Origin: Nostoc calcicola FACHB-3891
Lineage (GTDB): Bacteria > Cyanobacteriota > Cyanobacteriia > Cyanobacteriales > Nostocaceae
NCBI RefSeq assembly: GCF_014697355.1
Contig: NZ_JACJRQ010000023.1
Location: forward strand, 1-64,000
Length of the DNA: 64,000 bases
Direction of reading: 5' to 3'
Part shown: positions 25,827-34,538 of the stretch, piece by piece
Layout of the letters: every line of letters starts with the position of its first letter
How positions within the stretch are numbered: the stretch's first letter is position 1
Program-made: the position numbers and the translations under genes
Notes under the pieces: generated by a model
Told to the model about the DNA's origin: nothing
Databases searched by the model: none
The model's input: the letters and a program-made list of their open reading frames with translations, nothing else

Positions 25827-28046
25827 TCAGATATTGAAATACTTTTGAATTTTTGATAGTATTTTGCCGGCAGCATTAGGTTGTTCAACATCTGCCCATC
25901 TTTGAAGATATTTCAAAATACGGTCTTTCTCTCGTTGGGTTCCTAAATCCACAAGTAAATATATAATTCGCCAAAGGATTGGAAGCAGACGATGGTCAAA
26001 ATCTGCCAGCTTGAGCCAATTGTGGAGTTCATCTAACATAAGTTTGCGAGTCAACTTTAGATTGAAAGCATTCCGCAATAGACCAGTGATAATTTTTTCG
26101 TATGTACGCTCAGTTTTGAGATTTTCTTTAACAAGTTGATCTTCTTCTAGTAGAAGCGACAATAATATAGGCAAATGACTATTGTTAGAGTCTGCGGAAA
26201 CTTTTGTCTGACCCATCAGCAGCAAAAATATTGCCAAACTCAAATGGTTTACCATGTTTGTCTGAGGCTGCTGTGTCCATATTTGCAACGTGTTGAGTAC
26301 TGTAAAATATTGACCTGGTAAAAACTGTCCAGCCTTGAAGAGGATAACTACACTTTCGGCTAGTACTGAAAATAATTGTCTGTCTCCAGATTTGGCGATC
26401 GCCAACAGATCCCGCAGTGCAATATCAGGAAAGCGCAATCCTACATAGCCTCCATAAGTCGCCGTGGCTGTCCAGCGTAAGTTAGGATTGTTCACTGTAC
26501 TCCAATGATGTAGCAAACCCATAACTTGTGGAGCCAAATCGCTTTCAAATACTGGTATACTGAGGGCTTGTGCGGCTAATCTCTGCAAATGGCGATCGTC
26601 AGAATTCGCCCAAGGTCGCAGCACTTTTTGCAGAACAAAACCAAAAGCATACTTACTTAGTTCACCAACTGCTGCTGCTGCTCTAATCCTCACCTCAAAG
26701 CTAGGGTGCGATCCCAGCTCATACAACCATAAAAGCAGCGGTTCGCGTAAGTGGTCGTACTCTTTCCAAACATAATGTAGAACAGCTGGCTGAAATCTGG
26801 GATTATCTAGTTCAATTAGCTCAACTGGACTGCGCCCAAATTCCGTATTTTCATATCCCTCGCTTGAATGAGCGCAAACTTCTTTTAACCACTGGCTGCG
26901 TCTTCTGTTGAAAAGTGGCTCAGCATTAGTGACCTCTTTCTGTGCTGATGGAGATTTGCTCAGAAATTGTAAACGCTTACTAGCATCTAGAACTGCTTGA
27001 TAGCTACTTCCACTGAGAACGGCCAGAGTAATCATGAAGACATATTTACTCAGGTGTTGATTTTCTTCTTTCTCGAACCAAGATTCAACTTGCTCCCGAA
27101 CACGAACACTAAAGCCTGCTAGCGCTTCCTCAAGCTCAAGTTCCTTCCTCACAACCTTGGCCAGAAGTTCAGCCAACCGATCTACATCCCCAGGTAATAA
27201 ATTATTTTTGAGTAGCTGACGTACTGAGTCTGAGTAAATTAAGGAACGACCAACCTCAAGCATGGCTTGGTCTTTTAAGTACCATGCAAGATGTTTTTCT
27301 AAAAGTTCCTCACTCGTTGGTAGTTCACTCCAATGAAGGATGTATTCCTGTAAAGCTTCTGGCGATAGACGCACACGACTGTCTACAGTGATCACCAGAT
27401 AACTATCTTGTTGGCTAAGTTTCTGATTCAGACCTTTGAGTAGATAACTATTTAGTTTGCCGGCACTATCGGTTACTAGGGTATCAATTACATAAACTTG
27501 CTTCGCTTCACATTGAAATGAACTGAGGTCTTCTACAGCCGGGTCAATTTCAAAAATCTCTTGATTCTGTGAGTGCAAAAGCAGATGAATTGCAGTAGTT
27601 TGTTTGCCAATTTTAGAATCACCCCAGAGGAGTAAAACCCGCTTCTTTTTTAAAATGCTTTTTGCTTGTTGATATCTAGTAGTTTCAATATAGACACTGC
27701 GTACTTTTTCAATATCAGCAGTTAATACCAAACCAGCTATCTCTTTTACATAACTGCGTTTAGTCGATTTCGTCTGATTTCCTCCTACAACATCTCCCGT
27801 GATATCTACTTGGTTGGCAAAATAAGCACCGCCACTACGGGCATCAATAAAAACGTTTGCCGCTCCCTGCCATTGCAAAAACTCATTGATATTTTTAGCT
27901 GTATCTTTCCCAACAAAATTCTTAATGAATTCTTCTTCTGGATTGGTATGATTCGCTGGTTCAGCACCCTCATCTTTCTTAGGCTGCTCTGGGTTTTCAG
28001 CATTCTGCTGCCCAGATGATGGATTTTGGTCAGAATCATCACTCAC
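25827..28046 (-). CDS. STAND-like NTPase with helical repeats and GDVVGGNQ motif
   Basis: This 739-residue protein starts at a GTG with AGGAG upstream (rather long spacing). Residues 1-35 are acidic and disordered. Residues about 70-91 carry RSGGAYF ... ITGDVVGGNQ, also found at the end of the hydrolase encoded upstream. A P-loop NTPase follows: Walker A GDSKIGKQT (142-150, with Gln in place of the first Ser/Thr after the Lys), Walker B VYVID (184-188) and YLVITVDSR further on. The rest is helical; residues about 430-570 look like HEAT-type repeats (SFEVRIRAAAAVGEL). This is the sensor layout of STAND/NLR-like switches: small adaptor motif, NTPase, superhelical repeats. No effector domain is fused. 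Confidence 0.75.
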   Translation of the reverse strand: MSDDSDQNPSSGQQNAENPEQPKKDEGAEPANHTNPEEEFIKNFVGKDTAKNINEFLQWQGAANVFIDARSGGAYFANQVDITGDVVGGNQTKSTKRSYVKEIAGLVLTADIEKVRSVYIETTRYQQAKSILKKKRVLLLWGDSKIGKQTTAIHLLLHSQNQEIFEIDPAVEDLSSFQCEAKQVYVIDTLVTDSAGKLNSYLLKGLNQKLSQQDSYLVITVDSRVRLSPEALQEYILHWSELPTSEELLEKHLAWYLKDQAMLEVGRSLIYSDSVRQLLKNNLLPGDVDRLAELLAKVVRKELELEEALAGFSVRVREQVESWFEKEENQHLSKYVFMITLAVLSGSSYQAVLDASKRLQFLSKSPSAQKEVTNAEPLFNRRRSQWLKEVCAHSSEGYENTEFGRSPVELIELDNPRFQPAVLHYVWKEYDHLREPLLLWLYELGSHPSFEVRIRAAAAVGELSKYAFGFVLQKVLRPWANSDDRHLQRLAAQALSIPVFESDLAPQVMGLLHHWSTVNNPNLRWTATATYGGYVGLRFPDIALRDLLAIAKSGDRQLFSVLAESVVILFKAGQFLPGQYFTVLNTLQIWTQQPQTNMVNHLSLAIFLLLMGQTKVSADSNNSHLPILLSLLLEEDQLVKENLKTERTYEKIITGLLRNAFNLKLTRKLMLDELHNWLKLADFDHRLLPILWRIIYLLVDLGTQREKDRILKYLQRWADVEQPNAAGKILSKIQKYFNI

Positions 28047-28152
28047 TGACTTAACTTACTCCTTGCTTCTCAAAAAGAATAAATTAGACATAACCTACAT
28101 TCAGGAGGTGAAGAGAGCTTTGCAGATATTTGTTCAGAAAAAAATATCAGTT

Positions 28153-29076
28153 TTACTTGTCATTTTTTTCCTGATTACCTCCAACTACATCCCCTTTAAT
28201 ATGAACCGATCCAGTTCCAAAATAAACACCACCACTGCGTCGATCTATTGTTATTTTTTCAATTTCATTACTCTTAGATTCAAGTTGAATAGGCTTTAAA
28301 GGGGTATTTAAGTTGTCACGAATAAATCTCTTGACCCGAGTATAAATTGGTTTTTTATCCGATTCTGGTCTACAAATTGAAATATGATTTTCATCCATTG
28401 GTATTGGAATTACACCTCGAATGCCAGGGTCGGCACTGGTTTCATTCACAACTAAAATTCCGTTGGTTTGATACTTCTCGCAGTAAACTTCCATTGGAAT
28501 TTCGCTCAGGTGTTCGTGATTCCGATATAAAAGGTTTAGTTCACGTAAACGAGAATCGTGAGCTTTTAGTTCATCAACGCTGACTGTGGTTCTCAGAAGA
28601 CCACCTATATATTTAATCCAATTAGCAAGATCGGAACCCGAATGAGGAGTGGAGAGAAAAACGATTCCTTTGGTCTGTTGCACGATCGCTTTCCATCTTG
28701 GAGTCCCGAAATCATTGGCATGGCGAAGCATTTGCTTGACTAAAAGCCCGCCCATGCTATGGGTAATGAAAATCAGAGGGCGATCGCCAATATCATATGT
28801 ATCTAAAAGCGCCAAGGAATTGGTAGCTCGATCCACCAATGGCATTGTATTTCCTCTCCAAGCGAAAGGTTCCACCTCGTACCCCAGTGACCAAATACCA
28901 ATATTTGGCAAATCCCTACCCAACCAAGCCGGCCAGAAATCATCACCATTACGCTTACCCAACGGATGCCAAGTCTCTCGGTAATGACCCATCAATCCGT
29001 GAACAAAAATTACGTCCCCGATCTTTTGCAGGTTGTCACAACCTGATATGGGGAATAAATCATTCAAGTTTTCCAC
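28153..29076 (-). CDS. SERAC1/SesB-like alpha/beta hydrolase with C-terminal GDVVGGNQ motif
   Basis: This 307-residue protein starts at a GTG with GGAG about 10 bases upstream. It is a serine hydrolase: oxyanion-hole strand VIFVHGLMGH (22-31), nucleophile elbow THSMGG (Ser107), a likely acid in SADPG (Asp216) and His231 in DENHIS. The set fits the lipase/esterase group related to SERAC1 and to the SesB effectors of fungal NLR proteins. Residues 281-302 (SGGVYF ... IKGDVVGGNQ) lie outside the fold and repeat the motif found in the NTPase encoded next. It is the first gene of the four-gene minus-strand set; 106 bases separate it from the NTPase start. Substrate unknown, perhaps lipid. Confidence 0.82.
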   Translation of the reverse strand: MENLNDLFPISGCDNLQKIGDVIFVHGLMGHYRETWHPLGKRNGDDFWPAWLGRDLPNIGIWSLGYEVEPFAWRGNTMPLVDRATNSLALLDTYDIGDRPLIFITHSMGGLLVKQMLRHANDFGTPRWKAIVQQTKGIVFLSTPHSGSDLANWIKYIGGLLRTTVSVDELKAHDSRLRELNLLYRNHEHLSEIPMEVYCEKYQTNGILVVNETSADPGIRGVIPIPMDENHISICRPESDKKPIYTRVKRFIRDNLNTPLKPIQLESKSNEIEKITIDRRSGGVYFGTGSVHIKGDVVGGNQEKNDK

Positions 29077-29406
29077 GCCCTAGTTCTCCAATTAACGGTT
29101 GTGTGTATTCAGAAAATTCAGTCGTTTCAGGTTCTTGGCGACTACCTCTATGCGACCGACATAGAGACTATGGGGCTTGTTGTTAGAGCTTGCTTGTTAA
29201 TAGTGAAAAAATCAAACTTTTATTTAATTATTTCTTTCTATGTAATTTTTCTATATATGTGCTTTTTATATATGGAAAATCTAAGAATTTAGCTTTATAG
29301 CCATAATACAGGTAATAACATGTATATTTCATTAAAATTTTTGTAAATTTTTAGCGATCGCCTCGTGGTTTTTACTTGAATTGCGATCGCACAAGACATT
29401 CGGCAG
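29077..29406. other. Upstream region of the four-gene set
   Basis: About 330 AT-rich bases with two HIP1 sites (about 29354-29361 and 29382-29389). The promoter of the hydrolase-NTPase set should be here. No gene or operator is clear. Confidence 0.5.
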
Positions 29407-29507
29407 TATAGCGTTTCCCCACAAGTACACCCGTAAGGGCACGGCGCTGCCGTGCCCTAACACCTTGCGATATGATGTTGTGCTGAATCTGAATGGGAAC
29501 CGCTATA
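29407..29507. mobile_element. MITE-like element, copy 1
   Basis: A 101-bp element with ends TATAGCG ... CGCTATA. Its interior has the GGGCACGGC/GCCGTGCCC palindrome. An inverted, related copy lies at 39860-39966. The TA at each end is compatible with a TA target site, as used by IS630/Tc1-type elements. Confidence 0.7.
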
Positions 29508-29536
29508 CTTTAGTTCACTGACTGTTAATCATTGAC

Positions 29537-29575
29537 AAAAAAAATATCCCCTACTTCAGACGCCAAAAGTAGGGG
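29537..29575 (-). terminator. Intrinsic terminator of the YkvA-like gene
   Basis: On the minus strand CCCCTACTT (29567-29575) pairs with AAGTAGGGG (29548-29556). The stem is followed by ATA and eight T. It lies 28 bases past the stop at 29604. Confidence 0.85.
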
Positions 29576-29603
29576 TTTGTGAAATTTTATTTTTTTGTTA
29601 AAA

Positions 29604-29918
29604 CTACTTGACAGAAACAGCATCGACATCAATTGTGCTTGCAGTGGAGGTAGAACCCTCAGTGGTATTCGATGCTTCGGTATTCATATCACCTTTACGA
29701 GCTTTCCAGCCTTCAATCACTAACCCAGACACCTCACCTACTAGCAAGGTCAAAAGGAAAACATCATCAATCTGTCCGACGACGGGGAAAACGTCTGGGA
29801 GAAAATCAATTGGGCTAACCAAATAAACTAATGTTCCTAAAATCACCCACCAGCGGTATTTGGGGTTACGAAGCAAATCACGATACCAGGTATAAACTGA
29901 TTGAATTGAAAATTTCAT
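29604..29918 (-). CDS. YkvA family (DUF1232) membrane protein
   Basis: This 104-residue protein has two hydrophobic segments (about 20-37 and 44-66) around the signature YLVSPIDFLPDVFPVVGQIDD (the SPxDxxPD core of DUF1232). The N-terminal WYRDLLRNPKYRWWV is also typical. The C-terminal 30 residues are Thr/Ser-rich and probably disordered. Function is unknown in any member. ATG at 29916-29918; a good intrinsic terminator follows. Confidence 0.88.
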   Translation of the reverse strand: MKFSIQSVYTWYRDLLRNPKYRWWVILGTLVYLVSPIDFLPDVFPVVGQIDDVFLLTLLVGEVSGLVIEGWKARKGDMNTEASNTTEGSTSTASTIDVDAVSVK

Positions 29919-30048
29919 GTTTTGAACCTCCAGTTATTTTTAATTTTGACAAATAATCTTTTAAATTCCCGGTGGGAATAACCGCCCCAATTAGTCTGGA
30001 AGACGCTACCAATTAAAAGGGAGTGGGGAAATGAGGGCAGGGGAGGCA

Positions 30049-30153
30049 GGGGAAAAGGTTAAAGGTTAAAGGGAAAAGGAATAAATTTAATCTTTCCCCT
30101 TTTCCCCTTACCCCTTTCCCTTTCCCCATAGCCCATGCCCTATGCCCTATGCC
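30049..30153. repeat. Dispersed purine/pyrimidine repeat, copy A
   Basis: GGGGAAAAGGTTAAAGGTTA passes into a pyrimidine run ending in CCCATGCCCTATGCCC. The reverse complement of the whole block is nearly identical to 34704-34806. It fills most of the 303-base gap between the YkvA-like gene and exbB; nothing else is seen in the gap. Confidence 0.85.
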
Positions 30154-30221
30154 CATTAATCTCTAAAATTAATAATGCTTGGGGATAGTTGCTTTAGTTC
30201 TGGAGGGAGGAAATTTAAACA

Positions 30222-30947
30222 GTGGATATTTTAGATTTGTTTTACAAGGGCGGGCCAGCCATGTGGCCGTTGCTTGTTCTGTCAATTTTATCTTTGAGTG
30301 TAATTTTCGAGCGTTTATGGTTCTGGCTACGAATTTTAACTCAAGAAAAGCAAATAGTCGATCGCGTCCTAGATGCTGCCCATGATGATTGGCAAGTCGC
30401 TGCCGATATCGCTAGACTTGCAAGCCATCAGCCTGTGGGACGTTTTCTCTATGCGCCTTTACACTTAGGCAAATGTGATGCGGAAACCTTTCGTCTAGCC
30501 CTGGAATCCACAGCCGAAGATGAATTGGCTGGAATGCGGCGGGGCGAAAAACTTTTAGAAGCCGTAATTGCGCTAGCGCCACTGCTGGGATTATTGGGTA
30601 CGGTTTTAGGTCTAATCCATTCTCTGCGCTCAATTCGCATTGGCGATTTGGGAACTGAATCTACTGCTGGGGTGACTACTGGTATTGGTGAATCGTTGAT
30701 TAGTACAGCAGCAGGACTAATAGTTGCAATCATTAGTTTGGTATTCTACCGCCTATTCCAAAGTTTTGTAGTTAACCAAGTCAAAGTTTTTCGCAAAGCG
30801 GGGAATGAGTTGGAATTACTCTACCGCCAATCTCCCCCGGATTTTAGTAATGCTACATCACCAATTGCACGGGATAATTTGACACCACCCCGCAAACAAG
30901 GGAAAAACAGGTTTTCCGATCCTCCTGAGCCGCCAATCCTACCTTAG
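30222..30947 (+). CDS. MotA/TolQ/ExbB proton channel family protein
   Basis: This 241-residue protein starts at a GTG (30222) with GGAGG upstream. Three membrane helices are visible: about 13-33 ([20 protein letters not shown]), 112-132 ([17 protein letters not shown]) and 150-175. The second contains the GLLGTVxGL signature of ExbB/TolQ. These proteins form pentameric proton channels that pass energy to TonB- or Tol-type partners. The ExbD-type gene follows after 47 bases. The Pro-rich tail after residue 205 is likely disordered. Confidence 0.9.
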   Translation: MDILDLFYKGGPAMWPLLVLSILSLSVIFERLWFWLRILTQEKQIVDRVLDAAHDDWQVAADIARLASHQPVGRFLYAPLHLGKCDAETFRLALESTAEDELAGMRRGEKLLEAVIALAPLLGLLGTVLGLIHSLRSIRIGDLGTESTAGVTTGIGESLISTAAGLIVAIISLVFYRLFQSFVVNQVKVFRKAGNELELLYRQSPPDFSNATSPIARDNLTPPRKQGKNRFSDPPEPPILP

Positions 30948-30994
30948 TAATAGTCAAAAATTCAACCCCTAAACCAGGCGATTAAATTGAGAAA

Positions 30995-31636
30995 ATGAAA
31001 GTTAATCTACATACTCCAATTGAAGAAGTCCAAATTCAAATCATTCCTTTAATTGATGTTGTTTTTTGTATTCTGACGTTTTTTTTGTTAGCGGCACTGC
31101 AATTTACGCGCCAACAGGCAATAAATGTTGATTTGCCCAAAGCTAGCGCCAAAACCGTATCTGGGATAACGTCACAAAGTGGCAGTCAGATTGTAACTAT
31201 CGATGCTGTTGGTAACACTTACATAGAAAAACAGCCTGTAAAACGTGAGGATTTGGCACAAAGGTTAAAACTGTATCTCCAAGCAAATCCTAATGCCGTT
31301 GTGGTGCTGAATGCTTCACGCACGGCAACTTACAATGATGTGATTGAGACATTAGACTTGCTGCGCCAAGTAGGAGGCGATCGCGTTTCTTTGGGAATTA
31401 TTCCCGGGCCATCTCAATCACCCACAAACTCACTCAATCAGCCTCCTGTGCCTTCTTTCCCAACTAATCCTGGTGAAGCACCATTTCCAGGCATCAACCC
31501 CGAAGGCAGTCTTACCCCCAGATTTCCCTCAGCGCCTGGGCAAGGTATCAGTCCAATCAATCCTGATATTTCCAACCCACCAGCAGCCCCAGCACCTGTA
31601 GCACCGAAACAAAGCCAATCTACTCCAAAAAGGTGA
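30995..31636 (+). CDS. ExbD/TolR family biopolymer transport protein
   Basis: This 213-residue protein has one N-terminal membrane helix (about 18-38). The key aspartate of the family lies in IIPLIDVVFCILTFFLLAA (Asp22), which takes part in proton movement in ExbD/TolR. The periplasmic domain (about 45-140, ending VGGDRVSLGIIPG) has the normal ExbD fold length. The last 70 residues are Pro/Ser/Gly-rich, longer than usual, perhaps to span peptidoglycan. It is the second gene of the exbB-exbD pair; no tonB is next to it. Confidence 0.9.
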   Translation: MKVNLHTPIEEVQIQIIPLIDVVFCILTFFLLAALQFTRQQAINVDLPKASAKTVSGITSQSGSQIVTIDAVGNTYIEKQPVKREDLAQRLKLYLQANPNAVVVLNASRTATYNDVIETLDLLRQVGGDRVSLGIIPGPSQSPTNSLNQPPVPSFPTNPGEAPFPGINPEGSLTPRFPSAPGQGISPINPDISNPPAAPAPVAPKQSQSTPKR

Positions 31637-32116
31637 GATAGGGGCATGGGGCATGGGGAAGAGGCAGAGGGGCAGGGGGTAGGGGGCAAGGGGGAGAATG
31701 AAAAATTACCTCTTTCCCCTCTGCTCCCTGCTCCCTGCTCCCTGCTTCCTGCCTCAAGAGCCTCCCCACTCCCCCTGAAACTTTTTCCCAAACCTAAAGA
31801 TATCCAGAATAAAATTTGGTTAGAGAAAAAAATTCTGCTAATTTACAAATAATTGGTTGAGTTTGAAAGATTTTTCCATAGGTAGGCTAAGTACTTTATC
31901 AAAACAGAATTCAGAAGTCAGGAGCCAGAATTCAGTATGAATTTTGTGCAACTGGCGGATAAATAAACGGGTTTAAGACCCCTACCAAATTTTCAATTTG
32001 GTGGTCTTAAATTAGTGGCGGGTCTGAATCTCCCACTAATTGATTCTGACTTCTGAATTCTGACTTCTGAATTCTTCTTCAACACCAATTGCCATTCACG
32101 TTTCAGGGGTTGTGGC
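31637..32116. other. Repeat-rich intergenic region
   Basis: The 480 bases between exbD and the holin-family gene hold a purine-rich stretch (GGGGCATGGGG, about 31643-31700), CTCCCTG repeats (about 31719-31750), a long hairpin (31972-32011) and TTCTGAATTC-type heptamers (about 32040-32075). No gene is seen. Confidence 0.55.
31972..32011. repeat. Inverted-repeat hairpin
   Basis: TTTAAGACC ... GGTCTTAAA outer arms enclose ACCAAATT TTC AATTTGGT, with a three-base bulge (CCT) on one side. Possibly a transcript end or a small repeat element. Confidence 0.6.
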
Positions 32117-32479
32117 ATGAATATTGTGACGCTTTTAATTGTTTGGATAGTAACAGCTATCAGCTTGTTAATAATTAGTAAATTGCCTTTAGGAGTTGAA
32201 ATTGATACTCCAGGTAAAGCCTTCTTCTCCGCAGCAGTACTTGGGATTGTTACAGCAATAGTCAGACCAATTTTAGGACTCGTTTTTGCAGTTCCAAATT
32301 TACTGACGTTAGACTTACTATCCAGCATTTTCACATTTATGATTGCTGTAGTTTGTTTTAGTATTGCTGCTTGGTTAGTCGAAGGCTTTCGTTTACGCTA
32401 CGGTGTTTGGAGTGCTGTTATTGGAGCATTTGCCCTCACTTTAATTAACAGCTTAATCTACAAAATATTGGGTGTATAA
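32117..32479 (+). CDS. Phage-holin-family (4-TMS) membrane protein
   Basis: This 120-residue protein has four helices (about 4-22, 31-53, 59-84 and 95-117). The LGVEIDTPGKAFFSAAVLGI and VRPILGLVFAVPNLLTLDLL segments match PF04020, as in the gene at 494-892, but with shorter loops. Function unknown; no phage context. The ATG at 32117 is preceded by a weak GGGG-type site. It is followed by heptamer repeats and converges on thf1. Confidence 0.85.
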   Translation: MNIVTLLIVWIVTAISLLIISKLPLGVEIDTPGKAFFSAAVLGIVTAIVRPILGLVFAVPNLLTLDLLSSIFTFMIAVVCFSIAAWLVEGFRLRYGVWSAVIGAFALTLINSLIYKILGV

Positions 32480-32484
32480 ATTTA

Positions 32485-32562
32485 TAGAGTTAAGAGTTAA
32501 AAGTTAGGAGTTAGGAGTTAGGAGTTATTGACAACTTTTAACTCCTCACTCCTGACTCCTAA
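32485..32562. repeat. STRR heptamer repeats in inverted arrangement
   Basis: Tandem TTAGGAG units are followed by tandem ACTCCTC/ACTCCTG units, giving a long possible hairpin centred near 32530. The block runs from just after the holin-family stop up to the thf1 stop, so it may act as terminator for both convergent genes. Confidence 0.75.
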
Positions 32563-33270
32563 CTATTCATTGGCAGCTGGAGGAGCAACTTGAGTAGTTG
32601 ATTGTTGTTTACGTTGTTCGCGTTTTTTGCGATCGGCTGAGAGCATATCTGCCATCACTATCAGTGCTTGCGCCATTTTGTCTAGGTTGGAACGGTATAG
32701 TTCCAAATCCTTGCTGAATTTGTCATCAGACAAGTGCAAGCCAGCAGCGATCGCTTTGAGTGCTTCTGTGAGTTGCTTTTCGTCTTTGACTAATTCCGGA
32801 TCTGACAATTCCAATAATGAAAATACACCAATTGCAAACAAACGGTTGTATTTAAAGTTAGGATTGTTGGCGATCGCTTGCAATTGCCCTTGGAAATCAG
32901 CATCTCGATCTAAGTTAGTAGTTTGACTCAGCCACGCAATTAAATCTTTAACTGGCAAACTTTTACCTAAAGCCCGCAATCTTTCGGCATCCTGTCGATA
33001 GCGTTGCGGGTCTTGTTCTATAGCCTGACATAGGGCGTTAAAAATTGATTCTCGATCTCGTTCTGGTTGATAGCCTTCCATGAAGCGGTCAAAAGTAGTG
33101 ACGACGCCCAAGGCATAAATTGGATTGTAGCTGAAATCAATATTTACTGACAGCAGATGCATTTCCACCATCAATTCTTCTACTACCCGACGGTAAATAG
33201 TGTTGATCGGACGGGTATGCAGATTATAGAAAGTTCGCTTTGTATCAGAGACAGTACGGACGTTATTCAC
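32563..33270 (-). CDS. thf1: Photosystem II biogenesis protein Psb29/Thf1
   Basis: This 235-residue protein starts at a GTG (33268-33270). The opening NNVRTVSDTKRTFY and RRVVEELMVEMHLLSVN are diagnostic of Thf1/Psb29, an all-helical protein needed for photosystem II repair and FtsH protease homeostasis in thylakoids. The body ends in a coiled-coil-like segment (about 180-222) and a short Gln/Ala tail. Length is normal. It is monocistronic and divergent from the CpcT-like gene. Confidence 0.96.
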   Translation of the reverse strand: MNNVRTVSDTKRTFYNLHTRPINTIYRRVVEELMVEMHLLSVNIDFSYNPIYALGVVTTFDRFMEGYQPERDRESIFNALCQAIEQDPQRYRQDAERLRALGKSLPVKDLIAWLSQTTNLDRDADFQGQLQAIANNPNFKYNRLFAIGVFSLLELSDPELVKDEKQLTEALKAIAAGLHLSDDKFSKDLELYRSNLDKMAQALIVMADMLSADRKKREQRKQQSTTQVAPPAANE

Positions 33271-33482
33271 AAAGAAAATGTTAAGGGCGACGTATTCTTA
33301 TTTTCACGCTTAAAGGCTACTTTGCCAAGTTTAGGTTTTGGCTGGTGACGGTTTCATTTACAATATAGGCACAATAGACAAATCAAAAATAGTTTGGAAT
33401 TAGTTAGCCACAGGGGCTAAGAACGTTTCCCGCTAAAGAAATAACCAAAATTATCACCTTTAAAAATTCATCGATCCCATTT

Positions 33483-34079
33483 ATGAACTTGTCGCCACAG
33501 TTAATTGCTTTAGGTGAGTACCTAGCTGGTGAATTTGATAATCGGGAACAAGCCATAGGAGAACCAATTTGGTATGTCCACCTGCGCCTGTGGCAAAGAC
33601 CAGTTAATCTGTTCGCAGAAGATAGCATCACCCTATTTGCCGAACAGGCTAATATCATTAACCTAGATCGACCTTACCGCCAGCGAATTCTGCGGTTGCG
33701 TCAGGGAAGCGATTCTCGTGCGCCTCTGGAAGTGCAATATTACATGCTGAAAAATCCAGAAGCATTAAAAGGTGCAGGTGATAATTCTGCCCTACTAAAT
33801 ACACTCTCACCCAATCAATTAGATTTACTACCAGGTTGTATCCTCGCAGTTACTCACGAAACACTAGGTGGCGATTGCTATAAGTTTACCGCTACCCCAT
33901 TACCAGAAACTCGTTGCACCTTCACTTATCTTGGCAATACTGTCCAAGTTTCCTTGGGGTTTGAAGCCACAGCAGCAGAATTTCACAGCTACGACAAAGG
34001 AATTAACCCCGCAACTGGACAAGCAACTTGGGGAGCAATTATGGGACCTTATCGCTACACCAAGCGAAATCAGTATTGA
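33483..34079 (+). CDS. cpcT: Chromophore lyase CpcT/CpeT family
   Basis: This 198-residue protein has the T-type bilin lyase pattern: LGEYLAGEFDNREQA at the N-terminus, PIWYVHLRLWQRP (about 28-40), RPYRQRILRLRQ, GCILAVTHE and CYKFTATPLPETRC (about 138-151). CpcT attaches phycocyanobilin to the second cysteine of beta-phycocyanin. CpeT members act on phycoerythrin; the assignment to CpcT rather than CpeT rests on general likeness only. ATG at 33483, with thf1 divergent upstream. Confidence 0.82.
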   Translation: MNLSPQLIALGEYLAGEFDNREQAIGEPIWYVHLRLWQRPVNLFAEDSITLFAEQANIINLDRPYRQRILRLRQGSDSRAPLEVQYYMLKNPEALKGAGDNSALLNTLSPNQLDLLPGCILAVTHETLGGDCYKFTATPLPETRCTFTYLGNTVQVSLGFEATAAEFHSYDKGINPATGQATWGAIMGPYRYTKRNQY

Positions 34080-34131
34080 GTAAGATCGAGTTATGAGTTA
34101 TGAGTTATGAATTAATTCCTTACTCTTGTAC

Positions 34132-34151
34132 AGACGCGATTAATCGCGTCT
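34132..34151. repeat. Perfect 20-bp palindrome
   Basis: AGACGCGATTAATCGCGTCT is fully self-complementary. A related degenerate form lies at about 13739-13761. It lies between cpcT and the STAS gene, in a convergent gap, and may help end transcription. Confidence 0.65.
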
Positions 34152-34169
34152 CTACTCCTAACTCTTTTC

Positions 34170-34538
34170 TTAGCTAGCAATGCTACGAGGTACACCTTCT
34201 AAAGCTTCCTCTTCGGTTTCAAAGATTTCAAACACAGTATCCATCATTGTCACTTCAAACACGAGTTTGGCTTCTGGATGTACGTTACAGATGCGGAAAC
34301 TACCCTTGACTTTATCTGCATCACGCATTCCAGCTACCAAAGACGTGAGACCAGAACTATCAATAAAATTGACCTGACCCAGATTCACAACCACATGGCG
34401 ACTGAGTTTAGAAATACACTCTTGTAACTTTAAGCGAAATTGCCAAGCGGTGGTGATGTCTAGGCGACCTGCTGGTGTCAAGACAATAACGGTGTTTCCG
34501 TCTTGGGTTGTATAAGTTTTTTGGTCTATATGGATCAC
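34170..34538 (-). CDS. STAS-domain anti-sigma factor antagonist
   Basis: This 122-residue protein starts at a GTG with GGGAGG upstream. It is a single STAS domain: VIVLTPAGRLDITTAWQFR (about 18-36), then VVNLGQVNFIDSSGLTSLV (about 49-67). The DSSGL serine is the usual phosphorylation site of SpoIIAA/RsbV-type antagonists. Such proteins are switched by a kinase/phosphatase pair; no partner gene lies adjacent, so it probably acts with a remote regulator. Confidence 0.9.
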   Translation of the reverse strand: MIHIDQKTYTTQDGNTVIVLTPAGRLDITTAWQFRLKLQECISKLSRHVVVNLGQVNFIDSSGLTSLVAGMRDADKVKGSFRICNVHPEAKLVFEVTMMDTVFEIFETEEEALEGVPRSIAS

